Below, piece by piece: positions 1 to 13,122 of a DNA stretch of 64,000 bases (the first letter of the stretch is position 1; every line of letters starts with the position of its first letter). The position numbers and the translations under genes were made by a program. The notes under the pieces are model-generated. The model did no database searches. It saw only the letters and a program-made list of their open reading frames with translations, and was not told the origin of the DNA. This DNA comes from Lanius collurio (Eukaryota; Chordata; Aves; Passeriformes; Laniidae), in assembly GCA_020086605.1 (NCBI GenBank), contig JACBWW010000008.1, positions 10,609,720-10,673,719 of the forward strand. The letters are read 5' to 3'.

Positions 1-2531
<2,531 letters not shown>

Positions 2532-2567
2532 CTATTTTCTGTCTCCTTTTCAATTAGCAGAATAGCT
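2532..2567 (-). other. SMARCA2: SMARCA2 exon 2 5'UTR with probable splice acceptor
   Basis: On the minus strand a long T-rich tract (complement of about 2572-2602, TTTTG repeats) ends in TTATTAG at 2569-2568. This is the best acceptor ahead of the ATG and would give 36 nt of 5'UTR in this exon. Other AGs lie at 2567-2566 and in the GAGACAG just before AAAATAG-ATG, so the exact acceptor is uncertain. The untranslated stretch has a stop codon immediately upstream of the ATG and no upstream ATG. Confidence 0.6.
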
Positions 2568-2668
2568 CTAATAACAAAAACAAAACAAAACAAAAACAAA
2601 ACCACAATTTCTATGTGACATTAGGGGCATTGAAAAAAATTTAAGTAAAATCTACTGGCAGTTTTTAC

Positions 2669-2700
2669 ACACAGACACACACATATATATACATACACAT
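2669..2700. repeat. Short CA/TA-rich simple repeat
   Basis: A run of imperfect CA and TA dinucleotides (acacacagacacacac followed by atatatatacatacacat) lies in intron 1 about 140 bp from exon 2. It is a degenerate microsatellite with no evident function. Confidence 0.7.
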
Positions 2701-3109
2701 GCAAGCTATCATCAGCAGAAAATGTTTACATGATCCTTGATGTTGCCCATTAGTGTGATCACCCTTCTAAAAGCCCACTAGAAAGATAAGGATTCTGGTA
2801 ATTCCATCCATTTCTGGATGTTTTTATGGTACTCACAGAACAAAGCAGCTGGTGTGCTATGAGAAACATCTACCAGAAACAACAACAGTTGAACTGACTT
2901 GCTATCACCAGATGTGTCATGTGGGCCAAGCACAGCACAGCAGTACTAAAAGCAGGAAAGATAGCTGGGCGTCTCTGTAACCTGAGTGTCAAAAAATCTT
3001 TCCCCAAACGGCTGTGCCTAGCCTTAAATTTGTACTTGTACGATTCATGGTAATACATTGAAACAAGCATTAAAAGGACTACTAAGAATGTTTTCAGATT
3101 TTTTTTTTT

Positions 3110-3900
3110 TCATTTGCCTGAGAGCCCTAAGACATACATGGAGCCAGCAGCCTGCCCTGGAGTGGCTGACTGGGCACAGTAGTGACAGCGACAGGCTGGA
3201 ACATGGCCTAACTGCCCCAACCACCCCTTGCTGAGGCTACCAGCTCCAGCATGGAGCCATGGAACGCAGCGAGCAGGGCTGGAGCCAGGAGAACCACAGC
3301 AGAGTGCTGACATCCACACAGAACCGGCAGCTTGCCCTAGAGCAGCTGACTGAACACAGACAGCAAGGACAGCAGCTGCTCCCACTCTCTCAAAAGTGGT
3401 CCTAGTGAACACGACCAGGGCACACTGGCAGAGCTCCCCTAGGACCACTTGGGAGCAGCCAACAGGCAACTTCTCCAGTAGTTGGAGAAGACGGGTATAA
3501 TCTTGTTAGTGTACGCTCCCTCAAGTATTGTTTTGACACACCACAGAGCTCATTCCCCCTGAAGTCACTGTACCAGCCATATCAGAAGCCTCCAGCCAGC
3601 CAGGCCATCCAGTAATAGATGTACCTCTTCAGGACTCAAGTTGCCAGGAGTGCCCCAGCCTCTCTGTAAGGCTGAGGCTGACCATCACTCCTGTCATAGA
3701 AGACATGTTATTGTAAATGAGCTGTAAATGAGCAGGTGAAGGAGCCATGGGACTAAGTGAACAGCCTGCGCAGTACTCCTGAGAATGAGTGAGAGATTGA
3801 CAGGCTATTCCCAAAGTGTCTCCAAAGTTTCAAACCTCCATTGAAGTGAAGATGCAAGTGGACTCAGAACCCTACCAAGCACGAACACTGGAAGGTGGTC
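3110..3900. other. GC-richer unassigned sequence upstream of CR1 copy A
   Basis: This block is richer in G and C than its surroundings and may be the 5' region of the adjoining CR1 or a separate old repeat. It contains two diverged copies of a 33-nt segment exactly 180 bp apart (3147-3179 and 3327-3359), suggesting an old tandem duplication. Open frames on the minus strand (3110-3469 and 3629-3814) show no family I recognise. Confidence 0.4.
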
Positions 3901-4089
3901 ACTGGCCACTCTAAGCAGAGCACTCCTGAAAACCTGAACACAACAAATAGCACTGGTACCTTTTACAAGAGGTAGGATGCCCTGAAACTGGAAGGACAGT
4001 CAATTGAAGAGGTAGACAAAGGCCTTTCTAGGAAGGAGGAATCACCAGGGGCAAGACAACCTGCTACCCTCATTACAACTGCCCCTGTT

Positions 4090-4372
4090 AATTAAAAGGG
4101 AAGGGTAGTTGATACAGGTGACTCCCTTCTAAAGGGAACCAAAGGCCTGCTATGCAGACCAGACCCAAGCCACAGGGAAGTCTGCTGCTTCCCAGGGGCA
4201 TATGGTTCCAAAACTGGGTGTCATCGGCAGAACCTTGGTTTGTTTTTTTTTTCATGTCAGAGTCTATATAACAATTGGTGTACTGATATCTGAAGGAATG
4301 CACCTTTTGCGGAATGGAAAAAGGTTTCCACCACAAGAGCTAGCAAGGCTCATTGACAGAGCTTTAAACTAG
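4090..4372 (+). pseudogene. CR1 ORF1 remnant (GDSL-esterase region and C-terminus)
   Basis: CR1 ORF1 encodes an RNA-binding/esterase-like protein. From 4105 one frame reads VVDTGDSLLKGT, with the GDS nucleophile motif at 4117-4125, and continues CRPDPSHREVCC, a signature of CR1 ORF1. After roughly 4210 the frame is lost, and the middle of the domain appears deleted, because the typical C-terminal end (QELARLIDRALN then stop, tag at 4370-4372) follows after only about 120 bp. The remnant is therefore an internally deleted pseudogene. ORF2 sequence follows downstream in the usual CR1 order. Confidence 0.8.
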
Positions 4373-4549
4373 ATTGGAAGGCAGGAAGGGATAAAACCAG
4401 GCTTGCCAGTGATAAGCAATGAGACGGCACACCAAAACTTGAGGAACTGAGATCACTCCATCCGCTCCATGAGGTGTAGGCTACAATGAACAGCACAGAG
4501 AAATGAGTAAGGAGAAGCTCCAGCGCCAGAAATATCTGTTATAAATGAA

Positions 4550-6318
4550 ACTCGGTGGGATGAGTCCTGTGACTGGCGTGCCATGATGGATGGTTACAGG
4601 CTCTTCAGAAGGGATAGGCGTGGCAGGCAAAGCAGGGGGTTAGCATTGTTAATAAGGGAGTGACAAGAACATATGGAGCTTACAACTGGCTACAGCAGGG
4701 TTGAGACCCTCTGGGTTAAGATTAAGGTATAAACAAATAATGAAGATGTCATCATGGGAGGCTGCTATAGACCATCTAGGCACAACAATGACATCAATTT
4801 TTCAAGTAACTGAGGGATATCTTCAAATTTCTCCTTATGGGGTAATTCAACCTGTCAGATATTAACTGGGAACACTACAGAGCTGGCACAATCAAGTCCA
4901 GGAGATTCTTAAAATGCCTAGATGCTACTTCATGGTTCAAGTACTAAGAGAGCTGAAAAGGAAAGATGCTCTCCCTGATTTCATGCTTGTTAACAGAGAG
5001 GGTCTTATGAGTGACATGGTGATTGGTGGTCTTCTTGGCCTCAGTGCCCACAAAGTAATCAAGCTTAAAATCTCTGTTGACAGGAGGAAAGTGCCAGCAA
5101 AACCCCAACTCTGGACATGAGGGCAGACTTCAGGCTGCTCAGGGAATTACTGAGGAAGGTACCCTGGGAAAATGCTTTTGCAGGTGCTGAGGTTCGTCAG
5201 TGCTGGTCACGTTTGAAGCACCATCTTCTAAGAGAACAGGAGGAGGCAAATCCCAAATGTCGGAATTTGAGCAGGTGAGGCAGAAGATGACTTGGCTGAG
5301 CAGGAATCTTCTTTGGGAGGTAGAGGCAAAAAAGAAAGGTGTAGGCTCAGCAGAAGCAAGGTCAGGTGATGTGCGAGGAATACAGAGATGCTGCTCACCA
5401 CTGCAGGGAGAAAATGTGTCAGGCTGAAGATCAGCTGCAGTTGAAACCGGCCACAATAGAGGGGCACAATAAAAGAAGCAGATTTTGAAATGCATTAATA
5501 GCAAAAGACAGTGGAGAAATAATATTGTCCTGTTACAGGATGAGGATGGTCACCTCACAAACAGGGACGTGGACAATGCCAAGACATTTAATGCTTTCTT
5601 TGCCTCTGTCCTCAAAGCCAGTGATGGATTAAGGGGGTCCCAGTGCCCTGAGCTGGAGGACCAACTCCTAGCTCACCCTGAACTTGTATGGGATCTGCTG
5701 CTCCTGCTGGATCTCTGTAAATCTACAGGGCCCAATGGAATTCATCTGAGAATACTCAGAGAGCCAGCTGATGTCATCATGAGACCTCTCTCAATGATTT
5801 GCAAATGCACCTGGGAGTCTGGAAAGGCCCCAATTGACCGGAAGCTGGCTGATATCCCGATTTTCCAGAAGAATAAGAAGGACAAGCCTGGAAACTACAG
5901 ACCTGGCAGTCTCACTTCAGCGACTGGCAGAATTATGGAGAAGATTATTCTGGGAGGTATTGAAAAACACCTGAAGGACAACAGTCATCGGTCATAGCCA
6001 ACACAGGTTCTTGACAGAAAAGTCCTGCCTGTCAAAATTAACTTACTTTTTTGACAGGCTAACCCACCTACTTGGATCAGAGGAAGCCAGTTGATGTAAT
6101 CCTTTTGGATTTCAGTGGAAGTTTCAATACTGTCTCTCACAGGATCCTTCTGGACAAAATGTCCAGCACACAGCTGGGTAAACACATCATGTGATGGGTG
6201 AGCAACCGGCTGAGGGGCTGAGCACAAAGGGTTACAGTGAATGGGGTGGCACCAGGCTGGTGACCGGTCACCTGTGGGGCTCCACAGGGCTCCTCCTTAG
6301 GGCCAGTGCTCTTCAACA
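4550..6318 (+). pseudogene. CR1 copy A ORF2: endonuclease and 5' RT
   Basis: ORF2 of CR1 encodes an AP-like endonuclease and a reverse transcriptase used for target-primed insertion. Endonuclease-region sequence such as DGYRLFRRD is read from about 4556. The end of that domain is read near 4914-5080 (FMVQVLRELKRKDALPDFML, then VNREGL). The RT begins in the longest open segment, 5485-5997, with CKSTGPNGIHLRILRE and later KPGNYRPGSLTSATGRIMEK, followed by YRPxSLTS-type RT motifs. Stops and frame changes occur throughout. The frame ends where the nested CR1 was inserted. Confidence 0.85.
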
Positions 6319-6942
6319 CAGTATCATAGAACAGTTTGGGTTGGAAGGGACCTTTCAAGTTCATCTACTTCCAGCCACCCTGCCATGAGCAGGTACACCT
6401 TCCACTAGATCAGGCTGTTCAGAGCCCAGTTCAACCCAGACTTGAACATTTGTAGGAATAAAGATCTACAACCTCTCTGATCAATCTCTGCCAGTGGTTC
6501 ACCACTCCTACCATAAAGAATTTCTTCCTAACAGCTAAATATACCTTCTTTAAGCTTAAAACCGCTACTCCTTGTCCCACCACAATGTGCCCATATAAAA
6601 AGTCCCTCTCTCTCATTTTTATAAGGCCTCTTCAGGTACTCGAAGGCCACAATGAGGTCTCCCTGAAAAATCCTCTTCTCCATGTTGAAAACCCCTGCTC
6701 TCTCAGTCTTTCTTCCACAGGAGAGGTGCTCTACCTAACCCTCTTCAACTTTAGGGCCATCTTCTGAACACACTCCAACAGGTACAGGCCTTTCTTGTGC
6801 TAGGGACCCCAGACCTGGACACAATACCCCAGGCAGGCTCTCATGAGGGAAGAGTAAAGGGGGAGAACCACCTCCCTCGCTCTGCTGGCCACATTTCTTT
6901 TGATGCAACACAAGATGCAGTTGGTTTTCAGGGCTAGAACTC
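6319..6942 (-). mobile_element. CR1 3' fragment nested inside copy A (copy B)
   Basis: The plus strand abruptly switches to the reverse complement of a CR1 3' end (atcatagaacagtttgggtt, then the ggaagggacctt signature). It then runs through the usual antisense landmarks such as caccttccactagatcaggc and ccacaatgtgcccatataaa. Host CR1 coding sequence resumes at about 6943 (cttcataaaagatttggatg). The insert is therefore a 5'-truncated CR1 in opposite orientation, younger than copy A. Breakpoints are accurate to about 10 bp; a target-site duplication was not established. Confidence 0.85.
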
Positions 6943-7885
6943 CCCTTCATAAAAGATTTGGATGAAGGACTTGAAGGCATACTAGTAAGTCTGCAAATTA
7001 TACAAAAGTGGGAGGAGCTGCTGACTCCCTCAGAGGCAAAGAGTCCCTACAGAGAAACCTAGAAAAACAGGAAGGCTGGGCAATCACCAACCCTATGAAG
7101 TTTAAAAAAGACGATTGCCAAATTCTGCGCCTGGGATGGGGCAACCCTGGATGTAGGAACAGACTAAATGAGATGCTGGAGAGCCGAGCCACAGAAATGG
7201 ACCTGGAGCTCCTGGTCAAGGGAAGGCTGAAAGTGAGTCAGCAGTGCCTGGCAAGCAGGAGGGCCACCCATGTCCTGAGGGGCATCAGGCACAGCATCTC
7301 CAGCCAGGCAAGGGAGAGGATTGTCCCACTGTGCTCTGCACTGGGGCAGCCTCACCTCCAGTGCTGGGGGCAGTTCTGGGTGCCACAATGTAAGAGAGAT
7401 GTAAAGCCATTGGAGAGTGTCCAAAGGAGGGCAGCAAATAGGGTGAAAAGCCCAACACGGGAAGCACCAAGGAGCGGGTGAGGTAATTTCGCTTGTTCAG
7501 CCTGGAGCAGATGAGACTGAGGGGAGACCTCATTGCAGTCTGCAACTTCCTCATGAGGGAAAGAGGAGGGACAGACATTGTCACTGCATCTCTTCTCTCT
7601 GGTGACCAGTGACAGGACCCAAGGGAATGGCTTGAAGCTGTGTCAGGAGAGGTTTATGTTGGATATCAGGAAAAGTTTCTTCACCCAGAGGGTGGTTGGG
7701 CACTGGAACAGGCTCCCCAGGGAAATGGTCACAGCATAAAGCCTGAGAGAGTTCAAAAAGCATTTGGACAACATTCTCTGGCACATAGTGTGATTCTTGG
7801 GGTGTCCTGCGGAGGACCAAGAACTGGACTCAATGGTCCTTTGGGTGACTTCCAGCTCACGATATTTTGTGATTCTATGACTTGA
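6943..7885 (+). pseudogene. CR1 copy A ORF2 3' part and 3'UTR
   Basis: After the nested insert, the CR1 frame resumes with KDLDEGLEG-like sequence and SKSANYTKVGGAADSLRGKE. In this copy the expected catalytic (F/Y)ADD of the reverse transcriptase reads ANYT, so the active site is destroyed. The open segment 7008-7481 carries the C-terminal CR1 region (LGWGNPGCRNRL and VQRRAANRVKSP). The 3' end is the conserved CR1 tail: ggctccccagggaaatggtc near 7710, then ctcaatggtcctttgggtga, then tgtgattctatga. Confidence 0.85.
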
Positions 7886-7889
7886 TACC

Positions 7890-10850
7890 TTGGGATCCTG
7901 TTTCCTTGCAAGTTAAAACACAGAGATGCCTATGAAACTTCTCAGTTCAAAACCTACAAGCCCTCTACAACCTCACAACAGGACCACAAAAGGAATCAAG
8001 GTATCAAATGTTCACAACTGCAAACACCATAGCTTCCTCCAACAGGCCTATGTTTGGCTGTATGAAGAGCAACATCCATTTCTACACAACAAATAGTTAT
8101 TACATGAGTCAACTATGATATTGCAAAATCTAAGACTGACAGTCTCACAGCTGAGTTGCTCTGTGCGTTATAAGCAAAATTCAATCCATTTAACAAAGCA
8201 GATATCTAGCACCACCACCACCCAGAAAAATGTATACAGAACAATCAATTACAAAAGTACTATCAGTATACAGTATCCCAGAATATGTTACTTCACAAAA
8301 GGCATCGACCTACACCTATGCATTAAAATGAGTATGAAAATCTTCCCCTCTATTCACCTACCCACCTACCAAATTCAGCTTGCACTCATCATAAAAACCG
8401 GCTCCAGTCTCAGATCCATTAGTTACACTGCCATTTACAAATACATTTAACATATCCTGTATGCAAATTTGAAAAATTAAAAATTCTTTTTGCTAGGATA
8501 GCAAGTGTCCAAACTATGAAAAACAGTAACTCCCAGAGGTGAATGGGCACCACTTGCACCAAATCAAGTTCCTTCATCATCTTTCTTTGAGAGAAGATAA
8601 ACTCACCCCATCTCACATAATTGGGAATTGACTTAAATAGACTTGTATTTAGAGATTTTGTATGTCAAAGAACATGTGAAAAAAAAAGTCATTTATAAAA
8701 TCTATATCAAGGGAACATAAAGTACTGAAAAATACTACTTAAATGCAAGTAATAAATCCTGTCTGAAGACAGACATGGAAATAAAGAGACAAAGCAATCT
8801 TCTCTGGCAACAGTAGTTCACAAAATTAAAAAAACAGGCACTGATCTACACCAGAACACAGTATGGCCCTCACAACGAAGTATCCATTCACTGAACCAAG
8901 CTGTTAAAAAGTTCATGGTTTAACATGTTTCAAAAATAGTGTAATTTTTATTTATTAAGTCTGAGATTGTATTAAAAAAACCCATACAAATTAGGCACCC
9001 CGCTCTCATTAACATTCAGTAAAAGCTAGATACCCAATTCATTTAGGCCCTTATCAAAGTCTCATTAAAGTCAAAGCAAAAATCTACAAAAAGACAACAT
9101 GCCCAACAGTGCCCAAGCTCCATGCAGTTAGCACTGGTATTAGTTTGGCTAAATTCTGGTGCCTGCAATGAAAAAAGCAGTATGAAGTCAACTCCCTGCC
9201 AAAGCCAGCCTTGACCTATTTCTTTGGACTGCTTTTTAATGAGTAGTGCCTATTAGAATTAAAAAGCAAGGGGGAAGGAGAGGAAAAAAAAAGTGTTTCC
9301 AACAAATTACAAGACTAGAGTACAGTGAAAAAAAAAATTAAAATTCTATCTTATTGTTCTAAATGACAAGGCTCTTGGCCCTGATTCTCAAACACATTAC
9401 ATGTTGTTTAACTGTTTTTCAAGTGTCCAATCTTACAATTTCATCAAAACACACACTGGAGTAATATCACACACATGACTTCAAACAGATTTCAAATGGG
9501 ATGGTTTTTTTTCCTGAACTGTAATCCCTTACGACCTCTCAGATTTATTTATATCAACATGACCAATTCTCTTTTGTGAATAGCCCCAGATGAACTACTG
9601 GCAACTGAATTAGTTATGGTGAATCACATGGCTCTTCCTGTGGTCTCAAAGAATTTCTCCATCTCTTCTGGACATAACCAAATCCAAGACAGGGAAATAA
9701 AAAAGGCACCTATCCTTTGTCAGAGTACCTTCAGCCAGACCCAAATACAAGGAAGAGCCACAAAACCAAGAGCTGAAGATTAGGAGAGACACTTGGGATC
9801 TCTGCTCAACTATTTCTAGTTCAAATGGTTTAGGACGGCGAATACCTACACTGAAAACAATTTGAAATAACAGTCCCTAAACATAAATATTTCTGCACTG
9901 TCATTTTATATACACCTAGAAAGTTTTGTACATGTTCACTGTACAACAGGATCCCCACCAGTTCAATGTTTCTATTACATATATTTTGGTATAAACCTGC
10001 TACAAACCCAAAGGTAACAAAGTCAGGGATTTTTTTCGCACAAGGAAATATTAGCAGATCCCAAATGAAAACATAGCAGGTAAAAAACCATTTGCATTAC
10101 TTTGGAATTCAAGACCAGTTGTACACCCAAAAAGATCCAGGGATTACAGACTGCTTTCACAGTGCACATACCAAGTCTAAGAGCAGATGGAGCAGTAGGT
10201 ATTTATAATTCTTCCAGCTAGTTCCCTTCACCATTCAGTGTAACTTCTGCCTTTCCTCTCAACCTAAATTGAACCTCAGCCAGGACGTTTTGGCCACATC
10301 TCCTGCCTTGGATATGTAGTGAAAAGTAAGGAAACTATACAGCTTAGAATTGATCAAAAGTGGACCTAAACAACAGCCACAAAGATTCTGCAATACTGAC
10401 TGTAACGCTGTCTCCACAGAAAAATAGTTACAGTCTGCTTCTCCCCACACATTTCCAACTGAAGTCAAGATTCACAGGTGACTTTGAAAAGATAAACTGC
10501 AAACTTCTGATACACTACAGGCAAAAGGAGCTATCTTTATTATACTACCTTAGAAAACATGAACTGATACTGTCAGTGATTTGTATTACTTGCACAATCT
10601 GCTAACTATAATCAAATTAATATGCTCAAAGTAGAAGAGCTGATTAATTATAACAGCAGCTCATAATCATAAAATAACTTATCATACTTAAAAGCAAATC
10701 AGTGCTTTGTATCGTACAACTTCACAGGACACTCTGCATTACCTTTTATCATGATTTAACTATTGTCATTTGATTAAATGACGATTCAATTAATAAACAT
10801 GTTTATACGAGGAAAAAAAAAATCAGTGAAAATACTCAAATCTTCAACTA
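7890..10850. other. SMARCA2: Intron 1 sequence without recognised features
   Basis: AT-rich unique-looking intronic DNA. Open frames at 8115-8450 and 8419-8616 are short, show no domain and overlap each other on opposite strands. No transposon end, RNA gene or exon-like segment could be recognised by eye. Confidence 0.6.
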
Positions 10851-10858
10851 ATATATAC

Positions 10859-10952
10859 CTAATACATAGTTATTAGTATGTATACTAATATATAGTTATT
10901 AGTTCACTAATAACTATATATTAGTTATTATAACTAATACATAGTTATTAGT
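10859..10952. repeat. AT-rich repeat cluster containing a perfect palindrome
   Basis: A 19-nt unit, ctaata(c/t)atagttattagt, occurs three times in direct orientation (10859-10877, 10885-10903, 10934-10952) and once inverted (10906-10924). The second and the inverted copy form a perfect palindrome: 20-nt arms actaatatatagttattagt at 10884-10903 and its reverse complement at 10906-10925, separated by TC only. Such a sequence can extrude a cruciform or hairpin. Confidence 0.95.
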
Positions 10953-10959
10953 TCACGTA

Positions 10960-13050
10960 AGAGAAGCCAAACACACTAAAAGCTGAGATCCTGCCTTTGC
11001 ACAGTCATATATGCCATGTCAGTGTAACTTGAAAACCTTCTGCAAGGGAATTTGTAGTTTAAAACACAAACAACAGAACCAGAAATGCTGAACCTTAATT
11101 ACTTACTCAGACACTCAGGCCAGAAGAAAAAAACCTCTGCACACTGCTTTTGTTGCATGTCTAGCTCCCTATCAGAAACTGTTGCAGGCATCCCAGCAGA
11201 GCTCACAAAATGGGTGGAATGCTTATACCAGAAATGTCATTGTGGAGTCGTGTAGTGTAAGATCCATTTTCACATGCAGAGACAGTTTTACTTTAGGATG
11301 ACAGTCAATACACCTCACCTTGAAATACTCTTGTAGAAATTCTTATTCCTACTGCAAAGCTTTCAGCTTTACACAAAGTTCAACTTTTCTCAACTACTCT
11401 AGCTTACAGCCTACTCTCTTAGGAAAAACTCACATCAGCAGCAAAAAATGACTGGCTAACAGCTGGGAGTTGAATGTACTCCAGACTGTCAAAAGGCATA
11501 ATCACAAATCAGAGTGCACACAAGTTAGGCTAAGCTATGCTGCCAGACTTTACTGTGAAGACGCCACAGCACAGACATATGATCCCTCCTGATAACTTTG
11601 CTGCGGATGACAGTAGCCTTCAGGAAAAGAGGACAGCATATAGCTGCAGTCACAAGTTTGCCATCAGACAATGCCCAAGATCAAGACCACATTTGCTACG
11701 TATGTAGATTCCACTGTAAATTTCAGGCACAGAAAACAGATACAGGACACTACTGAATGGTTATGGTTTAAGTTTTCATACAGAGTGCTGTACTACGGGT
11801 ATTTATCACAGTTATTGAACATTGTCTTCTCATTAGAGTCTTTAAAAAAAAAAGCTGTAATGAGATATGGGCAGAAGGAAAGGAATGCACCACAGTACTG
11901 ACAGGCTCTGGCTTTACTTAAACAGGGAAGAAGAGGAAGAAGGGAGAAGACTGTTTTAAGTAAAAGTTACTTGTGGTAAAGTATCAATGAAAATATATAT
12001 GAAAACTGTGTAATTTCTGCAAAAACAAACTTATTTTTAACATTTTCTGAAAGGTCCCACCTCTAAATGATCCTCCTGGGTACTCAAACTCTGATGTGAT
12101 AAATAGGAAATATTCTTTGCCAACTGGAGACAAACAAGAAAATGTTTACACCTAGTAAGTAATGACTTTACATGTCAGAAATAAAGATAACAATTTTCAG
12201 TGTTAGTCTTCTTATTCTACTGTATTTACAAACTATCAAAAGATGTATTTAAGAAAGCTTTACTTTCTTCCCTTATTCATTCTGCTTTATTTCATCTTGG
12301 AAATAAGACATGAGCTTTTCTCTAATGCCAATTTTATTACAACTGATCCTTATGCCACAATGTTGCGCTTACTATTCCACTAGAGAATCGGGGGAAAAAA
12401 CAAACTAATCTCATAAAGTCCAAAACTGATGGAGGTCCAGGAAACACCCTTTACACATAGAGAACTGCAGCAGGAAACACAAGGAAATGCAACAGACATT
12501 TTGATGAGTAATTTGCAAAAATGTTCTAAATCATACAAAGAACTAGAACTTTCCTTCTGAAAAGGATCGCTTGTATTTCACAGCAATATTTCTCACCAGG
12601 ACCAAAACCCCATTTTTTAAGTTGCTACTGTGCATATTCTGACCTTAACTTCAAAAGTCCAACAAAAAGTGAGAAAAATATATCTGGAGATAGTAATTTC
12701 AAAGGCACCTTTGTCAAGAATATATGTAATGTAAGTATGCCAACTGAAGGACTTTTTATCTTGTCAATTTTCAAGCCTCAGGTGTTTGTGAAAGCATTTT
12801 TCAAACTTGACAAGAAACGCTCACAGACCACTTCAGAAATGAACAAAAGAAAAGACTGCTTTGAACACACTCTTGGCACACGTTCTATGCAACACAACTG
12901 AAATACCAGCCTTAAAGCTGAGGCATAACTCATGAGAGAAACAATGTTTTTAACGAAGCTTTACTCTCAGCTCTGGCAAATCCAGGTATGCTGTATGATA
13001 CACTCTAAATTTTAAAAGCTCACTATCCATACAGTGTTTTCGCTTTCTAT
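10960..13050. other. SMARCA2: Intron 1 sequence without recognised features
   Basis: Intronic DNA with no gene, no RNA gene and no transposon recognised. The frame at 11671-11901 has no recognisable domain. Nothing further can be said from the sequence alone. Confidence 0.55.
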
Positions 13051-13122
13051 TACTAAGATACATAGATAGATAAATAGATAGACAGACAGATATAGATAGA
13101 TAAATAGATATAGATATAGATA
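13050..13122. repeat. Interrupted GATA/TAGA microsatellite
   Basis: Imperfect tetranucleotide repeats of the ATAG/GATA type with aata, gaca and gatata interruptions fill this segment. It is an old, interrupted relative of the pure GATA tract seen at 48237-48331. Its minus-strand reading gives a low-complexity SIYLS-type open frame at 12950-13147 that should not be taken as a gene. Confidence 0.9.

Larger units (their letters stand above)
3900..7885 (+). mobile_element. CR1 LINE, near full-length, decayed (copy A)
   Basis: A plus-strand CR1 retrotransposon lies inside SMARCA2 intron 1, antisense to the gene. Recognisable parts in order are: the C-terminal part of ORF1 (about 4090-4372), the ORF2 endonuclease region (about 4550-5090), the linker and reverse transcriptase (5485-6318, resuming at 6943), the ORF2 C-terminal region (about 7008-7480) and the CR1 3' end. 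The 3' end finishes in the bird-type tail TGTGATTCTATGA at about 7868-7880. It is interrupted by a nested antisense CR1 at about 6319-6942. Many frameshifts and stops break both ORFs, so it is dead. Most bird CR1 copies are short 3' fragments, so a copy reaching back into ORF1 is relatively rare. The 5' limit is unclear; diverged sequence from about 3110 may also belong to it. Confidence 0.88.

Noticed and set aside
5485..5997. 170-codon plus-strand frame as a possible host gene
   Set aside because: It is the start of the CR1 reverse transcriptase and flows into other CR1 segments on both sides.
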